In this document: piece by piece, positions 19,168 to 26,497 of the stretch | How positions within the stretch are numbered: the stretch's first letter is position 1 | How the letters are laid out: every line of letters starts with the position of its first letter | DNA from: Cellulomonas sp. URHE0023 | Lineage (GTDB): Bacteria > Actinomycetota > Actinomycetes > Actinomycetales > Cellulomonadaceae | Direction: 5' to 3' | DNA length: 64,000 nt | Assembly (NCBI RefSeq): GCF_000688475.1 | Contig: NZ_JIAN01000005.1 | Location: 1-64,000 of the forward strand | Program-made: the position numbers and the translations under genes | Notes under the pieces: model-generated | The model's database searches: none | Told to the model about the DNA's origin: nothing | What the model saw: only the letters and a program-made list of their open reading frames with translations

Positions 19168-19746
19168 ATGGCGGGCGGGAGCACGAACGCGGACGGGTGG
19201 CGAGCTGCAGGCATGGGCGACGAGCTGGCCGACGGGCCTTCGGTACCGCGCGGCTCGACGACGCCCGGCCGGGTGCTCGCCCCCGGGGCCGCCGTCGCAG
19301 TCTCGTCCGCGAGGGAACGCGCATACGAGATCCTGCGGTTCCTGTCGGTCGGCGGGCTCGCATTCATCGTCGATCTTGGGCTGTTCAACTTGCTGCGGTT
19401 CGGACCGGGGCACCTCCTGGAGCACAAGCCTGTGACTGCGAAGGTCGTCTCGCTCGTGGCCGCGACCCTGGTGTCGTGGGTCGGAAACCGGCACTGGACG
19501 TTCTCCCGGCAGCGGACCGACCGCCAGGGGCGCGAGCTGATCGTCTTCGCAACCGTCAACATCGTCTGCGCGGGAATCCCGATCGTCACCCTCGCCCTGT
19601 CGCACTACATCTTGGGTCTGGCCAACGCGCTCGCCGACAATGTCGCGACTGTCATCGGAATCGGGATCGGGACGGTCCTGCGCTACGCCGGCTACAAGCG
19701 CTGGGTATTCACCGGGCACAGCGTTCAGCCGGCGCTCCGGAGGTGA
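19168..19746 (+). CDS. GtrA-family small membrane protein
   Basis: GtrA proteins are small four-helix membrane proteins implicated in moving or handling polyprenyl-linked sugars. Four hydrophobic segments lie in the last 130 residues, with the family feature RFLSVGGLAFIVDLGLFNLL and a conserved WVGNRHWTFSR after helix 2; KRWVF closes the fold. The start is uncertain: ATG at 19168 is used here (192 residues), while GTG at 19132 and ATG at 19213 are in frame and none has a good ribosome site. Its position divergent from purK matches a conserved actinobacterial gene order, so it may be a core gene and not part of the sugar clusters on either side. Confidence 0.75.
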   Translation: MAGGSTNADGWRAAGMGDELADGPSVPRGSTTPGRVLAPGAAVAVSSARERAYEILRFLSVGGLAFIVDLGLFNLLRFGPGHLLEHKPVTAKVVSLVAATLVSWVGNRHWTFSRQRTDRQGRELIVFATVNIVCAGIPIVTLALSHYILGLANALADNVATVIGIGIGTVLRYAGYKRWVFTGHSVQPALRR

Positions 19747-20123
19747 GCTGAACCGCCTCGTGTCCGTTCCCGCGCGATCCGGCACTTGCTGCGTCAGGTC
19801 GGTCTGCTCAGGTCGACGGGCCCGCGTCGTCTCGCACGTGCATAGGTACATTGTAAAAGTCCGTCGTTCGACAATGCGGCGCTGGCTGCTCGCAGCCCTG
19901 CTGGTCCAGCGGCGAAGACCTCCCTTGCAGCGAGCGATCGTCTGTGAATGGACGGTTCCCAGGTGCCGCCGGGGAATCAGCCCTGGGTCGGCTGCCTGGT
20001 CGGCAGACTGCCCGAGGAGCTCTTGTCCCGACTCCCGCCCGGAACCACGTATCGGTCACCCGATCGGCCTGGACAACCCCGGCGTTATGCTGGTCGCCGC
20101 CGCCGACCGACTCGAGGAGTTTT
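19747..20123. other. 377-bp gene-free leader region before the dideoxysugar cluster
   Basis: No gene is recognisable here. The stretch holds a locally AT-rich patch with the inverted repeat CATTGT (19849-19854) / ACAATG (19871-19876), and a -10-like TATGCT nearer the rfbH start. It marks the junction between the purK/purE/GtrA block and the CDP-sugar genes. Confidence 0.5.
20086..20091 (+). promoter_or_regulatory. Possible -10 box for the rfbH operon
   Basis: TATGCT lies 32 nt before the GTG of rfbH. No clear -35 hexamer is seen. It would drive rfbH-rfbG-reductase-ferredoxin. Confidence 0.33.
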
Positions 20124-21449
20124 GTGAACGACGCCCTGCCCGCACGCCGCGAGAGCATCCTGGCCTCCGTCCGTGAGTACGCCGAGATCTCCCTGGCCGC
20201 GCGAGAGTTCGTCGCCGGAGAGTCGACCGTGCCAGTCTCTGGCAAGGTGCTTGACGCCGATGACATGGTGGCCCTGATCGACTCCTCCCTCGACGGGTGG
20301 TTGACGGCCGGCCGTTTCACCACCGAGTTCCAGGACACGCTGGCGAACTACGTGGGCGCACGTGCGTCCTCGTTCGTGAACAGTGGCTCGTCCGCGAACT
20401 TGGTTGCCCTGTCGGCGCTGACCAGCCCGAAGCTCGGTCCCAAACACCTCAAGGCCGGCGACGAGGTCATCACGGTCGCCGCTGGGTTCCCGACGACGCT
20501 GAACCCGATTATCCAGAACGGCCTCACGCCGGTATTCGTGGACGTCGAGATTGGCACGTACGACGCCATCGGCGACCAGTTGCGTGAAGCCGTCGGACCC
20601 AAGACCCGGGCCATCATGATGGCCCACACCTTGGGCAACCCGTTCGACCTCGACCTGGTCCGTGCCCTGTGCAAGGAGCACAAGCTCTGGCTCGTCGAGG
20701 ACTCATGCGACGCGCTCGGCTCGACCTACCGCGGCCAGCGAACCGGTAGCTTCGGCGACACCGCCACCGTCTCGTTCTACCCGGCCCACCACATCACCAC
20801 GGGCGAGGGCGGAGCCGTCTTCTCCAAGTCGCCGCTCGTCACGCGCCAGGTCGAGTCGTTCCGCGACTGGGGCCGCGACTGCTACTGCGAGACCGGCCAG
20901 GACGACACCTGCGGTAAACGGTTCGAGTGGCAGCTGGGCGACCTCCCCCTCGGGTATGACCACAAGTACACGTACAGCCACATCGGGTACAACCTCAAGG
21001 GCACCGACATGCAGGCCGCCCTCGGCCTGAGCCAGCTGGCCAAGCTGGACCACTTCGTTGCGCGCCGCAAGGAGAACTTCAACTACCTCTACGAGCGTCT
21101 GCGCGACGTCGAGGGCCTGATCCTGCCCGTGGCGACGCCAAACTCGGACCCTGCATGGTTCGGGTTCCCGATCACGCTCGCGGACGACCTCAAAGTCGAC
21201 CGCGAGGACCTGATGCGCTTCCTCGACAAGAACAAGGTCGGCGTCCGGCTGATCTTCGCCGGCAACCTGCTGCGGCAGCCCGCGTACCGCAACATCGACC
21301 GCCGCGTCGTGGGCGACCTGCGCAACTCCGACACGGTCATGAACCGCTCGTTCTGGCTCGGCGTCTACCCAGGCCTCACGGACCCGATGATCGACTACAT
21401 GGCGGACGCCCTGATCCACTACGTCACGGGCAAGGACGGCAGTTTCTGA
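20124..21449 (+). CDS. rfbH: CDP-4-keto-6-deoxy-D-glucose-3-dehydrase (E1)
   Basis: PMP- and iron-sulphur-dependent enzyme that removes the C3 hydroxyl of CDP-4-keto-6-deoxyglucose, the first step to CDP-3,6-dideoxy sugars. It belongs to the DegT fold, but the Schiff-base lysine is replaced by His ([13 protein letters not shown], His222/223), the diagnostic change for this dehydrase. The cysteines Cys195, Cys253, Cys255 and Cys263 have exactly the C-X57-C-X1-C-X7-C spacing known for the [2Fe-2S] site of E1. 441 residues, normal length. GAGGAG lies ahead of the GTG start. The stop overlaps rfbG (TGATG). It needs a reductase to deliver electrons; the two genes after rfbG probably do this. Confidence 0.94.
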   Translation: MNDALPARRESILASVREYAEISLAAREFVAGESTVPVSGKVLDADDMVALIDSSLDGWLTAGRFTTEFQDTLANYVGARASSFVNSGSSANLVALSALTSPKLGPKHLKAGDEVITVAAGFPTTLNPIIQNGLTPVFVDVEIGTYDAIGDQLREAVGPKTRAIMMAHTLGNPFDLDLVRALCKEHKLWLVEDSCDALGSTYRGQRTGSFGDTATVSFYPAHHITTGEGGAVFSKSPLVTRQVESFRDWGRDCYCETGQDDTCGKRFEWQLGDLPLGYDHKYTYSHIGYNLKGTDMQAALGLSQLAKLDHFVARRKENFNYLYERLRDVEGLILPVATPNSDPAWFGFPITLADDLKVDREDLMRFLDKNKVGVRLIFAGNLLRQPAYRNIDRRVVGDLRNSDTVMNRSFWLGVYPGLTDPMIDYMADALIHYVTGKDGSF

Positions 21450-22483
21450 TGCACTACCTGGTCACGGGGCACACCGGCTTCAAGGGGGCGTGGCTCACGC
21501 TCATGCTCCTCGAGCAGGGCCACACGGTCAGCGGGCTCGCCCTCGATCCAGCGCCGGGCTCGTTGTTCGAGCGTGCGCGTGTCGGCGAGCTCCTGTGCGA
21601 AGACCTGCGGATCGACATTCGGGATGCCGCCGCGACCGCCCACGCCATCAGCACCGTCGCGCCGGACGTTGTGCTGCACCTTGCCGCCCAGCCCCTCGTG
21701 CGCGAGTCGTACCGTGACCCGGTGGGCACCTGGGAGACCAACACGATCGGCACGCTCAACGTCCTGCGTGCTGTGGAGCAGACGCCGAGCGTGCGGGCTC
21801 AGGTCATCATCACGACGGACAAGGTCTACCGGAACGTCGACCAGATCTGGGGGTACCGCGAGTCCGACCCGCTCGGCGGATTCGACCCCTACTCCGCATC
21901 GAAGGCTGCAGCGGACCTGCTCACGCAGTCCTGGATCGCTTCCTCGGGGTCGACCGTGCCGACGGCGATCGCCCGTGCAGGCAACGTGATCGGCGGTGGC
22001 GACGTGTGTGCGGAGCGGCTCATGGTCGACCTGGTCGCCGCCTTCACTGCCGGCGCGCCGGTCCGCCTTCGCTATCCGGACGCCGTGCGGCCCTGGCAGC
22101 ACGTCCTGGACTGCCTCAACGGCTACCTGCTGCTCGCGGACGCACTCCTGGCGGGCCGTCTGGCGGGTGAGGCATTCAACTTCGGGCCGGGCACGAGGTC
22201 CTTCGTCAAGGTCGGCGACATCGCAACGAGTGTCGCCGCCCTCTGGGGCACGGACGCGCGCGTCGAGGTCGACGAGGGGCCCAAGGTGCACGAGGCAGGA
22301 CTTCTCGCGCTCGACTCCCGCAAGGCCGAGCTCGCGCTCGACTGGCACGACCGCCTGATCCTGTCCGACGCACTCGGGTGGACGGTCGAGTGGGCCCAGA
22401 AAACCGATGCGGGGACCGATCCGCGGACCCAGACGGTGGGCCAGATCCGCGAATACCTCGAGCTGGCAGGACGCCACGCATGA
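21449..22483 (+). CDS. rfbG: CDP-glucose 4,6-dehydratase
   Basis: NAD+-dependent extended SDR that converts CDP-D-glucose to CDP-4-keto-6-deoxy-D-glucose, the substrate of RfbH. 344 residues. The nucleotide-binding loop is the RfbG-specific TGHTGFKGAWL instead of TGGxGFIG; HLAAQPLVRESY and TTDKVYRN are family segments, and DPYSASKAAAD supplies Tyr and Lys of the active site. The start overlaps the rfbH stop and the stop overlaps the reductase start (ATGA), so all three are translationally coupled. Confidence 0.94.
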   Translation: MHYLVTGHTGFKGAWLTLMLLEQGHTVSGLALDPAPGSLFERARVGELLCEDLRIDIRDAAATAHAISTVAPDVVLHLAAQPLVRESYRDPVGTWETNTIGTLNVLRAVEQTPSVRAQVIITTDKVYRNVDQIWGYRESDPLGGFDPYSASKAAADLLTQSWIASSGSTVPTAIARAGNVIGGGDVCAERLMVDLVAAFTAGAPVRLRYPDAVRPWQHVLDCLNGYLLLADALLAGRLAGEAFNFGPGTRSFVKVGDIATSVAALWGTDARVEVDEGPKVHEAGLLALDSRKAELALDWHDRLILSDALGWTVEWAQKTDAGTDPRTQTVGQIREYLELAGRHA

Positions 22484-23538
22484 AGGAGCACGACGCCTTC
22501 GCACACCGCACCGCCTGTGACCTGACGATCGTCGGAGCTGGCCCGACCGGCCTGTTCGCGGCGTACTACGCGGGCTTCCGAGGGCTGACCGTGACCGTCG
22601 TGGACGCGCAGCCGGACGCAGGTGGCCAGGTGGCCGCGCTGTACCCGGCCAAGACGATCCACGACGTCGCCGGGTTCCAGGGCGTGACGGGCGCCGATCT
22701 CATCAGGGGCCTGTCGGCGCAGGCCGCCGTGTACGAGCCCCGGATGGTCTTCGGTCAGAACGTCGTCGACATCGTGCGCGACGAGCGCGAGGCCGGGCTG
22801 TCCGTGTCCCTGGAAGACGGGTCGTCGATCGACACGCGTGCGATCGTTCTGGCGACCGGTGTCGGCGGCATCCGCCCTCGAATCCTGCCGCTCGGCCACG
22901 GCTGGCACGGGCGAGGGGTCACCTACGTGGTGTCGGAGCCGGAGTCGCACGTCGGCGAAGACATCGTGGTGGTTGGCGGTGGTGACACCGCACTCGACTG
23001 GGCCATCCAGCTGACCCCCATCGCGCGCTCGGTGACCGTGGTACACCGCCGGCGCCTCTTCCGCGCGCACGCATCGCAGATCTCCCGCGCTGAAGCACTC
23101 GGCGTGACGCTACTGACCGAGAGCGAGATCCAAGCCATCCACGGCGACGACTTCGTACGTGCGGTCGTGGTGCGAGACGGATCCGGTTCGGAGCGCGAGA
23201 TTCCGGCGGACACCGTCATCGGTGCTCTGGGCCTGATCACCGCGCCGTCCCCGTTCAGTGCTTGGGGTCTCGAGCTCCAGGACCGCAAGCTGCTCGTCGA
23301 CTCTGCGATGCAGACCAACGTGCGCGGTGTTTTCGCGGCGGGCGACGCGTCGACCTATCCGGGCAAGGTCGCACTGATGGTGACAGGCTTCGGGGAAGCC
23401 GCCACGGCGGTCAACAACGCCGCAGTCCTGATCGACCCCGACTTGTCGCTGTTCCCCGGCCACTCGACGGACGAGGACCTCGAGCCTCCTGAGAGCGTGC
23501 CCTCGTCCGAGGCCGTTCCCGCCGGAAGGGATGCTTGA
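22480..23538 (+). CDS. Thioredoxin-reductase-like ferredoxin-NADP(+) reductase
   Basis: FAD enzyme of 352 residues that passes electrons between NADPH and ferredoxin. It has an FAD-binding GAGPTGLFAAYYAG (residues 18-31), the second dinucleotide fold VVVGGGDTALDWA near 165, and GDASTYPGKVALMVTGFGEA near the C-terminus. The redox-active CxxC of thioredoxin reductase is absent, which matches the YumC-type FNR family. It overlaps rfbG by ATGA, and a 7Fe ferredoxin gene starts 3 nt after its stop. In classical pathways the dehydrase RfbH is served by E3 (AscD/DdhD), one protein carrying plant-type ferredoxin and flavin domains. No such gene is present here, so this protein plus the ferredoxin is the likely substitute. 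Confidence 0.88.
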   Translation: MKEHDAFAHRTACDLTIVGAGPTGLFAAYYAGFRGLTVTVVDAQPDAGGQVAALYPAKTIHDVAGFQGVTGADLIRGLSAQAAVYEPRMVFGQNVVDIVRDEREAGLSVSLEDGSSIDTRAIVLATGVGGIRPRILPLGHGWHGRGVTYVVSEPESHVGEDIVVVGGGDTALDWAIQLTPIARSVTVVHRRRLFRAHASQISRAEALGVTLLTESEIQAIHGDDFVRAVVVRDGSGSEREIPADTVIGALGLITAPSPFSAWGLELQDRKLLVDSAMQTNVRGVFAAGDASTYPGKVALMVTGFGEAATAVNNAAVLIDPDLSLFPGHSTDEDLEPPESVPSSEAVPAGRDA

Positions 23539-23541
23539 GCC

Positions 23542-23883
23542 ATGACGTACGTCATCGGCAAGGAGTGCATCGACGCCCAGGACATGTCCTGCATCGACGT
23601 CTGCCCCGTGGACTGCATCTACGAGGGTGCGCGAAAGACCTACATCAACCCCGCAGAGTGCATCGACTGCGGCGCCTGCGAGCTCGCGTGCCCCGAGGTC
23701 GCGATCTTCCCGGCTCGCAAGGCCAAGGGCAAGGCGGAGTGGGAGACGTTCACGGCCGACAACGCCGCGTTCTTCACGCTTCCCCTGCCCGGTCTCGCCG
23801 GCCCGCTGGGCGATCCTGGCGGTGCCGCGGGACTGGGCAAGGTGGACGCAGACACTCCCCTGGTCGCTGCCTGGGCGGAATGA
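23542..23883 (+). CDS. fdxA: Seven-iron ferredoxin (FdxA type)
   Basis: 113-residue electron carrier. Cysteine spacing fits a [3Fe-4S] cluster (Cys9, Cys17, Cys50) and a [4Fe-4S] cluster (Cys21, Cys40, Cys43, Cys46), with the family segments CPVDCIYEG and NPAECIDCGACE. The C-terminal 55 residues are a variable Gly/Ala-rich tail. It starts 3 nt after the ferredoxin reductase, clearly the same transcript. Likely role: shuttle single electrons from the reductase to the RfbH dehydration intermediate. The cluster types are known for the family; its partner in this organism is inferred from gene order. Confidence 0.92.
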   Translation: MTYVIGKECIDAQDMSCIDVCPVDCIYEGARKTYINPAECIDCGACELACPEVAIFPARKAKGKAEWETFTADNAAFFTLPLPGLAGPLGDPGGAAGLGKVDADTPLVAAWAE

Positions 23884-24061
23884 CCGCCGACCGCAGACCC
23901 GCCGTATCCCAGCCCACCACGAGGCGAGCACGCAGCACCCGCATCGGTCCCGCACGCCGGCTGTGGACGCGCATCGCTGCGGTTTCGGTCAGTCGTCGTC
24001 GCCAGGCTTCGCCGGCTGTCGCCCCACGCATCGGTCCGGTCGGCCGACCGTCCATCCCGGC

Positions 24062-24067
24062 TACACT
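24062..24067 (+). promoter_or_regulatory. Possible -10 box for rfbF
   Basis: TACACT in the 251-nt gap between the ferredoxin gene and rfbF, 67 nt before the start. No -35 box is clear. The gap makes a second promoter in the cluster plausible. Confidence 0.28.
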
Positions 24068-24134
24068 CTGCCCGGATAGCGGCGCCGTAGGCCCGCGTCG
24101 CAAGTGTCGAGCTCGGAACAGGGATGGACGGGAC

Positions 24135-24911
24135 ATGAAAGCCGTGCTTTTGGCCGGGGGTCTCGGCACCCGCATGCGGGAAGAGACCGAGTTCCGCCCC
24201 AAGCCGATGGTCGAGGTCGGCGGGAAACCGGTCCTGTGGCACCTGATGAAGTTCTTCTCGACGCACGACATCACGGAATTCGTGATCTGTGCCGGCTACA
24301 AGGGCGACCAGATCCGCGAGTACTTCCTCAACTACGCGGCGCACAACAACGATTTCACCATCACCCTCGGCAAGCACGGGCACCTCGAGTTCCACGACGA
24401 GCACCTCGAGAGCGACTGGACGGTGACCGTTGCCGACACAGGGCCGCTCACGCTGACCGGCGGCCGTGTGGAGCGCATCGAGAAGTACGTCAAGGGCGAG
24501 CGGTTCATGGTCACCTACGGCGACGGCCTGGCGGACATCGACGTGTCGAAGCTGCTCGCGTTTCACGAGGGCCACGGTCGTAAGGCGACCATCACGACAG
24601 TGCGCCCGCTCTCCCGATTCGGTCTGGTCGACGTCGAGGACTCCCTGGTCACGCGGTTCCGAGAGAAGCCGCAGATGGACGACTCGGTGAGCGCCGGGTT
24701 CTTCGTCTTCGAGCCCGAGATCTTCAACTACCTTCGCAACTCGGACCAGGTCATGCTCGAGCACGAGCCCCTCGCCCAGCTCGCCGCCGAACGCGAGCTC
24801 GGCGCGTACCGGCACGAGGGCTTCTGGCAGCCGATGGACACCTATCGCGAGTCGCAGCTCCTCAACGAGATGTGGGAGTCGGGCGTCGCCCCTTGGAAGA
24901 TCTGGGAATGA
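24135..24911 (+). CDS. rfbF: Glucose-1-phosphate cytidylyltransferase
   Basis: Makes CDP-glucose from CTP and glucose 1-phosphate, the committed first step of CDP-3,6-dideoxyhexose synthesis. 258 residues, matching the family. The nucleotidyltransferase loop LAGGLGTRMREET is at residues 6-18, followed by RPKPMVEVGGKPVLWH. TYGDGLADID near 125 has the metal-binding Asp, and FWQPMDTYRE near the C-terminus is an RfbF signature. The stop overlaps the next gene (ATGA). Finding rfbF, rfbG and rfbH together fixes the CDP sugar pathway; the order is unusual because rfbF comes last. Confidence 0.95.
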   Translation: MKAVLLAGGLGTRMREETEFRPKPMVEVGGKPVLWHLMKFFSTHDITEFVICAGYKGDQIREYFLNYAAHNNDFTITLGKHGHLEFHDEHLESDWTVTVADTGPLTLTGGRVERIEKYVKGERFMVTYGDGLADIDVSKLLAFHEGHGRKATITTVRPLSRFGLVDVEDSLVTRFREKPQMDDSVSAGFFVFEPEIFNYLRNSDQVMLEHEPLAQLAAERELGAYRHEGFWQPMDTYRESQLLNEMWESGVAPWKIWE

Positions 24912-25897
24912 CAGACACGACACAGGAGTCAGCGACCACGGAGGTCAACGCGTCGGACTCCGAGTCGCGCAAGCTGATCTCGGTGGTCATCCCGGCGTAC
25001 AACGAGTCGGACTGCGTCGACGAGCTCGCCGTCCGGCTTCAGGCGGTGATGGCAGTCGAGTCGAGCTACGACTTCGAGATCATCATCGTGGAGAACGGGT
25101 CGGTGGACGACACGTGGGCCAAGCTCAACGTGATCCACGACGGCGACGAGCGGTTCAAGATTCTCCAGCTCGCCCGCAACTTCCGGATGGACGGCGGCCT
25201 CACCGCCGGCCTGGCCTATGCGACCGGCGACGCGGCCGTGGTCATGACGGCCGACCTCCAGGACCCACCTGAGCTGATCTCGGAATTCCTCCGCAAGTGG
25301 GAGGAAGGCTACGAGAACATCTACATGGTGGTGAGCGAACGCCAGGGGACCGGCCCGCTCCGTACGTTCAACAGCAAGGCCTTCTACTGGTTGGCCAACA
25401 AGCTGACCGACGGCGCCATCCCCCGCAATGTGAGCGACTTCCGCCTCGTCGACCGGGGCGTCTACGAGTCGATCAACGGCATGCAGGAGCGGAACCGCTT
25501 CCTGCGCGGGCTGTTCGCGTGGGCCGGCTACAAGTCGATCGGCATCCCCCACGAGCGTCCCCCGCGGTTCGGTGGCGAGTCGAAGGCGTACTCGCTCAAG
25601 GTCCTCGACCTGGCGTTCAAGGGGATCTTCGCGCACTCCTACGTGCCGCTGCGCCTGATCACCATTCTTGGTCTCTTCGTGTCTTTCATCTCGATCGTGC
25701 TGCTCTTCATCTACTCGGTCCGCTGGGTGGTGTCGGGCGTTCCGTTCGCTGGCTTCGGCACACTCGTCGGCCTCATGCTCCTGCTCTTCGGCATTCTCTT
25801 TTCGATGATCGGCGTGGTGAGTGAGTACGTCGGCCTCATCTACGAAGAGGTGAAGCAGCGCCCGAACTACATCGTGCGTCGCAAGGTTGGTCTGTGA
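24908..25897 (+). CDS. GtrB-like polyprenyl-phosphate glycosyltransferase
   Basis: 329 residues. GT2 catalytic domain with VVIPAYNESD near residue 22, an IIIVENGSVDDT segment, and the canonical metal-binding TADLQDPPE near 120. Two C-terminal helices (about 252-275 and 283-305) anchor it at the membrane. These enzymes move a sugar from a nucleotide to undecaprenyl phosphate. It is coupled by ATGA to rfbF and by GTGA to a GtrA gene, the classic GtrB-GtrA pairing in which GtrA is thought to flip the lipid-linked sugar. The donor is probably the CDP sugar made by this cluster, by context only. Confidence 0.86.
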   Translation: MTDTTQESATTEVNASDSESRKLISVVIPAYNESDCVDELAVRLQAVMAVESSYDFEIIIVENGSVDDTWAKLNVIHDGDERFKILQLARNFRMDGGLTAGLAYATGDAAVVMTADLQDPPELISEFLRKWEEGYENIYMVVSERQGTGPLRTFNSKAFYWLANKLTDGAIPRNVSDFRLVDRGVYESINGMQERNRFLRGLFAWAGYKSIGIPHERPPRFGGESKAYSLKVLDLAFKGIFAHSYVPLRLITILGLFVSFISIVLLFIYSVRWVVSGVPFAGFGTLVGLMLLLFGILFSMIGVVSEYVGLIYEEVKQRPNYIVRRKVGL

Positions 25898-26376
25898 CGA
25901 GAGTGTCCGCTGAAGGCGAGCAGATGCCCGTGACCTCCGGAGGCGAGCCCTTCCCGGCCCCGCGGTCCGGTCTCGTCGGTACGGTCCAGCGCCTCTACGC
26001 GCTCGAGCCCGTCCGATTCGTCCTGGTCGGCGGGTTCAACTCGGTGTTCGCCTACCTCGTCTTCGCCGGGCTTCAGGCAACCCTTAAGGACCACGTCCAC
26101 TATCTCGTGGTCCTCGTCGTCTCAACGGTGATCGGGATCCTCGAGGCCTACCTCCTGCAGCGTTGGATCACGTTCCGCGCGACCGGTCACTGGTGGGCCG
26201 ACCTCGCCCGCTTCAGTTCGGTCTACGCCGTGGCGTTCGTCGTCAACCTGGGCACGCTGCCTCTGCTCGTCGAAGTGTTCAACGTCCCGGTGCTGGCCGC
26301 GCAGGCGGTCATCATGGTGGCAACCGCCGTCGGCACCTACGTGGCGCACCGCGCTTTCAGCTTCCGTCGGACCTGA
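25894..26376 (+). CDS. GtrA-family membrane protein
   Basis: 160-residue four-helix membrane protein, with RFVLVGGFNSVFAYLVF as helix 1, LQRWITFR after helix 2 and YVAHRAFSFRR at the end. It overlaps the GtrB-like gene by 4 nt (GTGA), so the two are made together. Likely role: translocation of the polyprenyl-phosphate-linked sugar made by its neighbour, so that an outside glycosyltransferase can use it. The biochemical activity of GtrA proteins is only partly established. Confidence 0.85.
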   Translation: MTRVSAEGEQMPVTSGGEPFPAPRSGLVGTVQRLYALEPVRFVLVGGFNSVFAYLVFAGLQATLKDHVHYLVVLVVSTVIGILEAYLLQRWITFRATGHWWADLARFSSVYAVAFVVNLGTLPLLVEVFNVPVLAAQAVIMVATAVGTYVAHRAFSFRRT

Positions 26377-26417
26377 GCCCCCGGGCGTCGTTCCGCGCTG
26401 ATCCGTTGGCCCGAAGG

Positions 26418-26423
26418 TAGACT
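26418..26423 (+). promoter_or_regulatory. Possible -10 box for the thiamine-diphosphate enzyme gene
   Basis: TAGACT lies in the 121-nt gap, 74 nt before the ATG at 26498. It sits inside a small CCGAAG/CTTCGG hairpin followed by TTTT, so the same bases could instead be a weak terminator after the GtrA gene. Confidence 0.25.
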
Positions 26424-26497
26424 TCGGCCGGGTTTTCGCCGACGCGATGCTGCGGCCATCCAGTCCCGAGTTCACGCACTGTGGAAGGTCCACCATC

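Noticed and set aside
20124..21449. Ordinary DegT sugar aminotransferase
   Set aside because: The catalytic lysine is His and a cysteine cluster motif is present, which define the RfbH dehydrase.
26411..26436. Rho-independent terminator after the GtrA gene
   Set aside because: The stem is only 6 bp and overlaps a TAGACT promoter-like box; left as an ambiguous promoter call.
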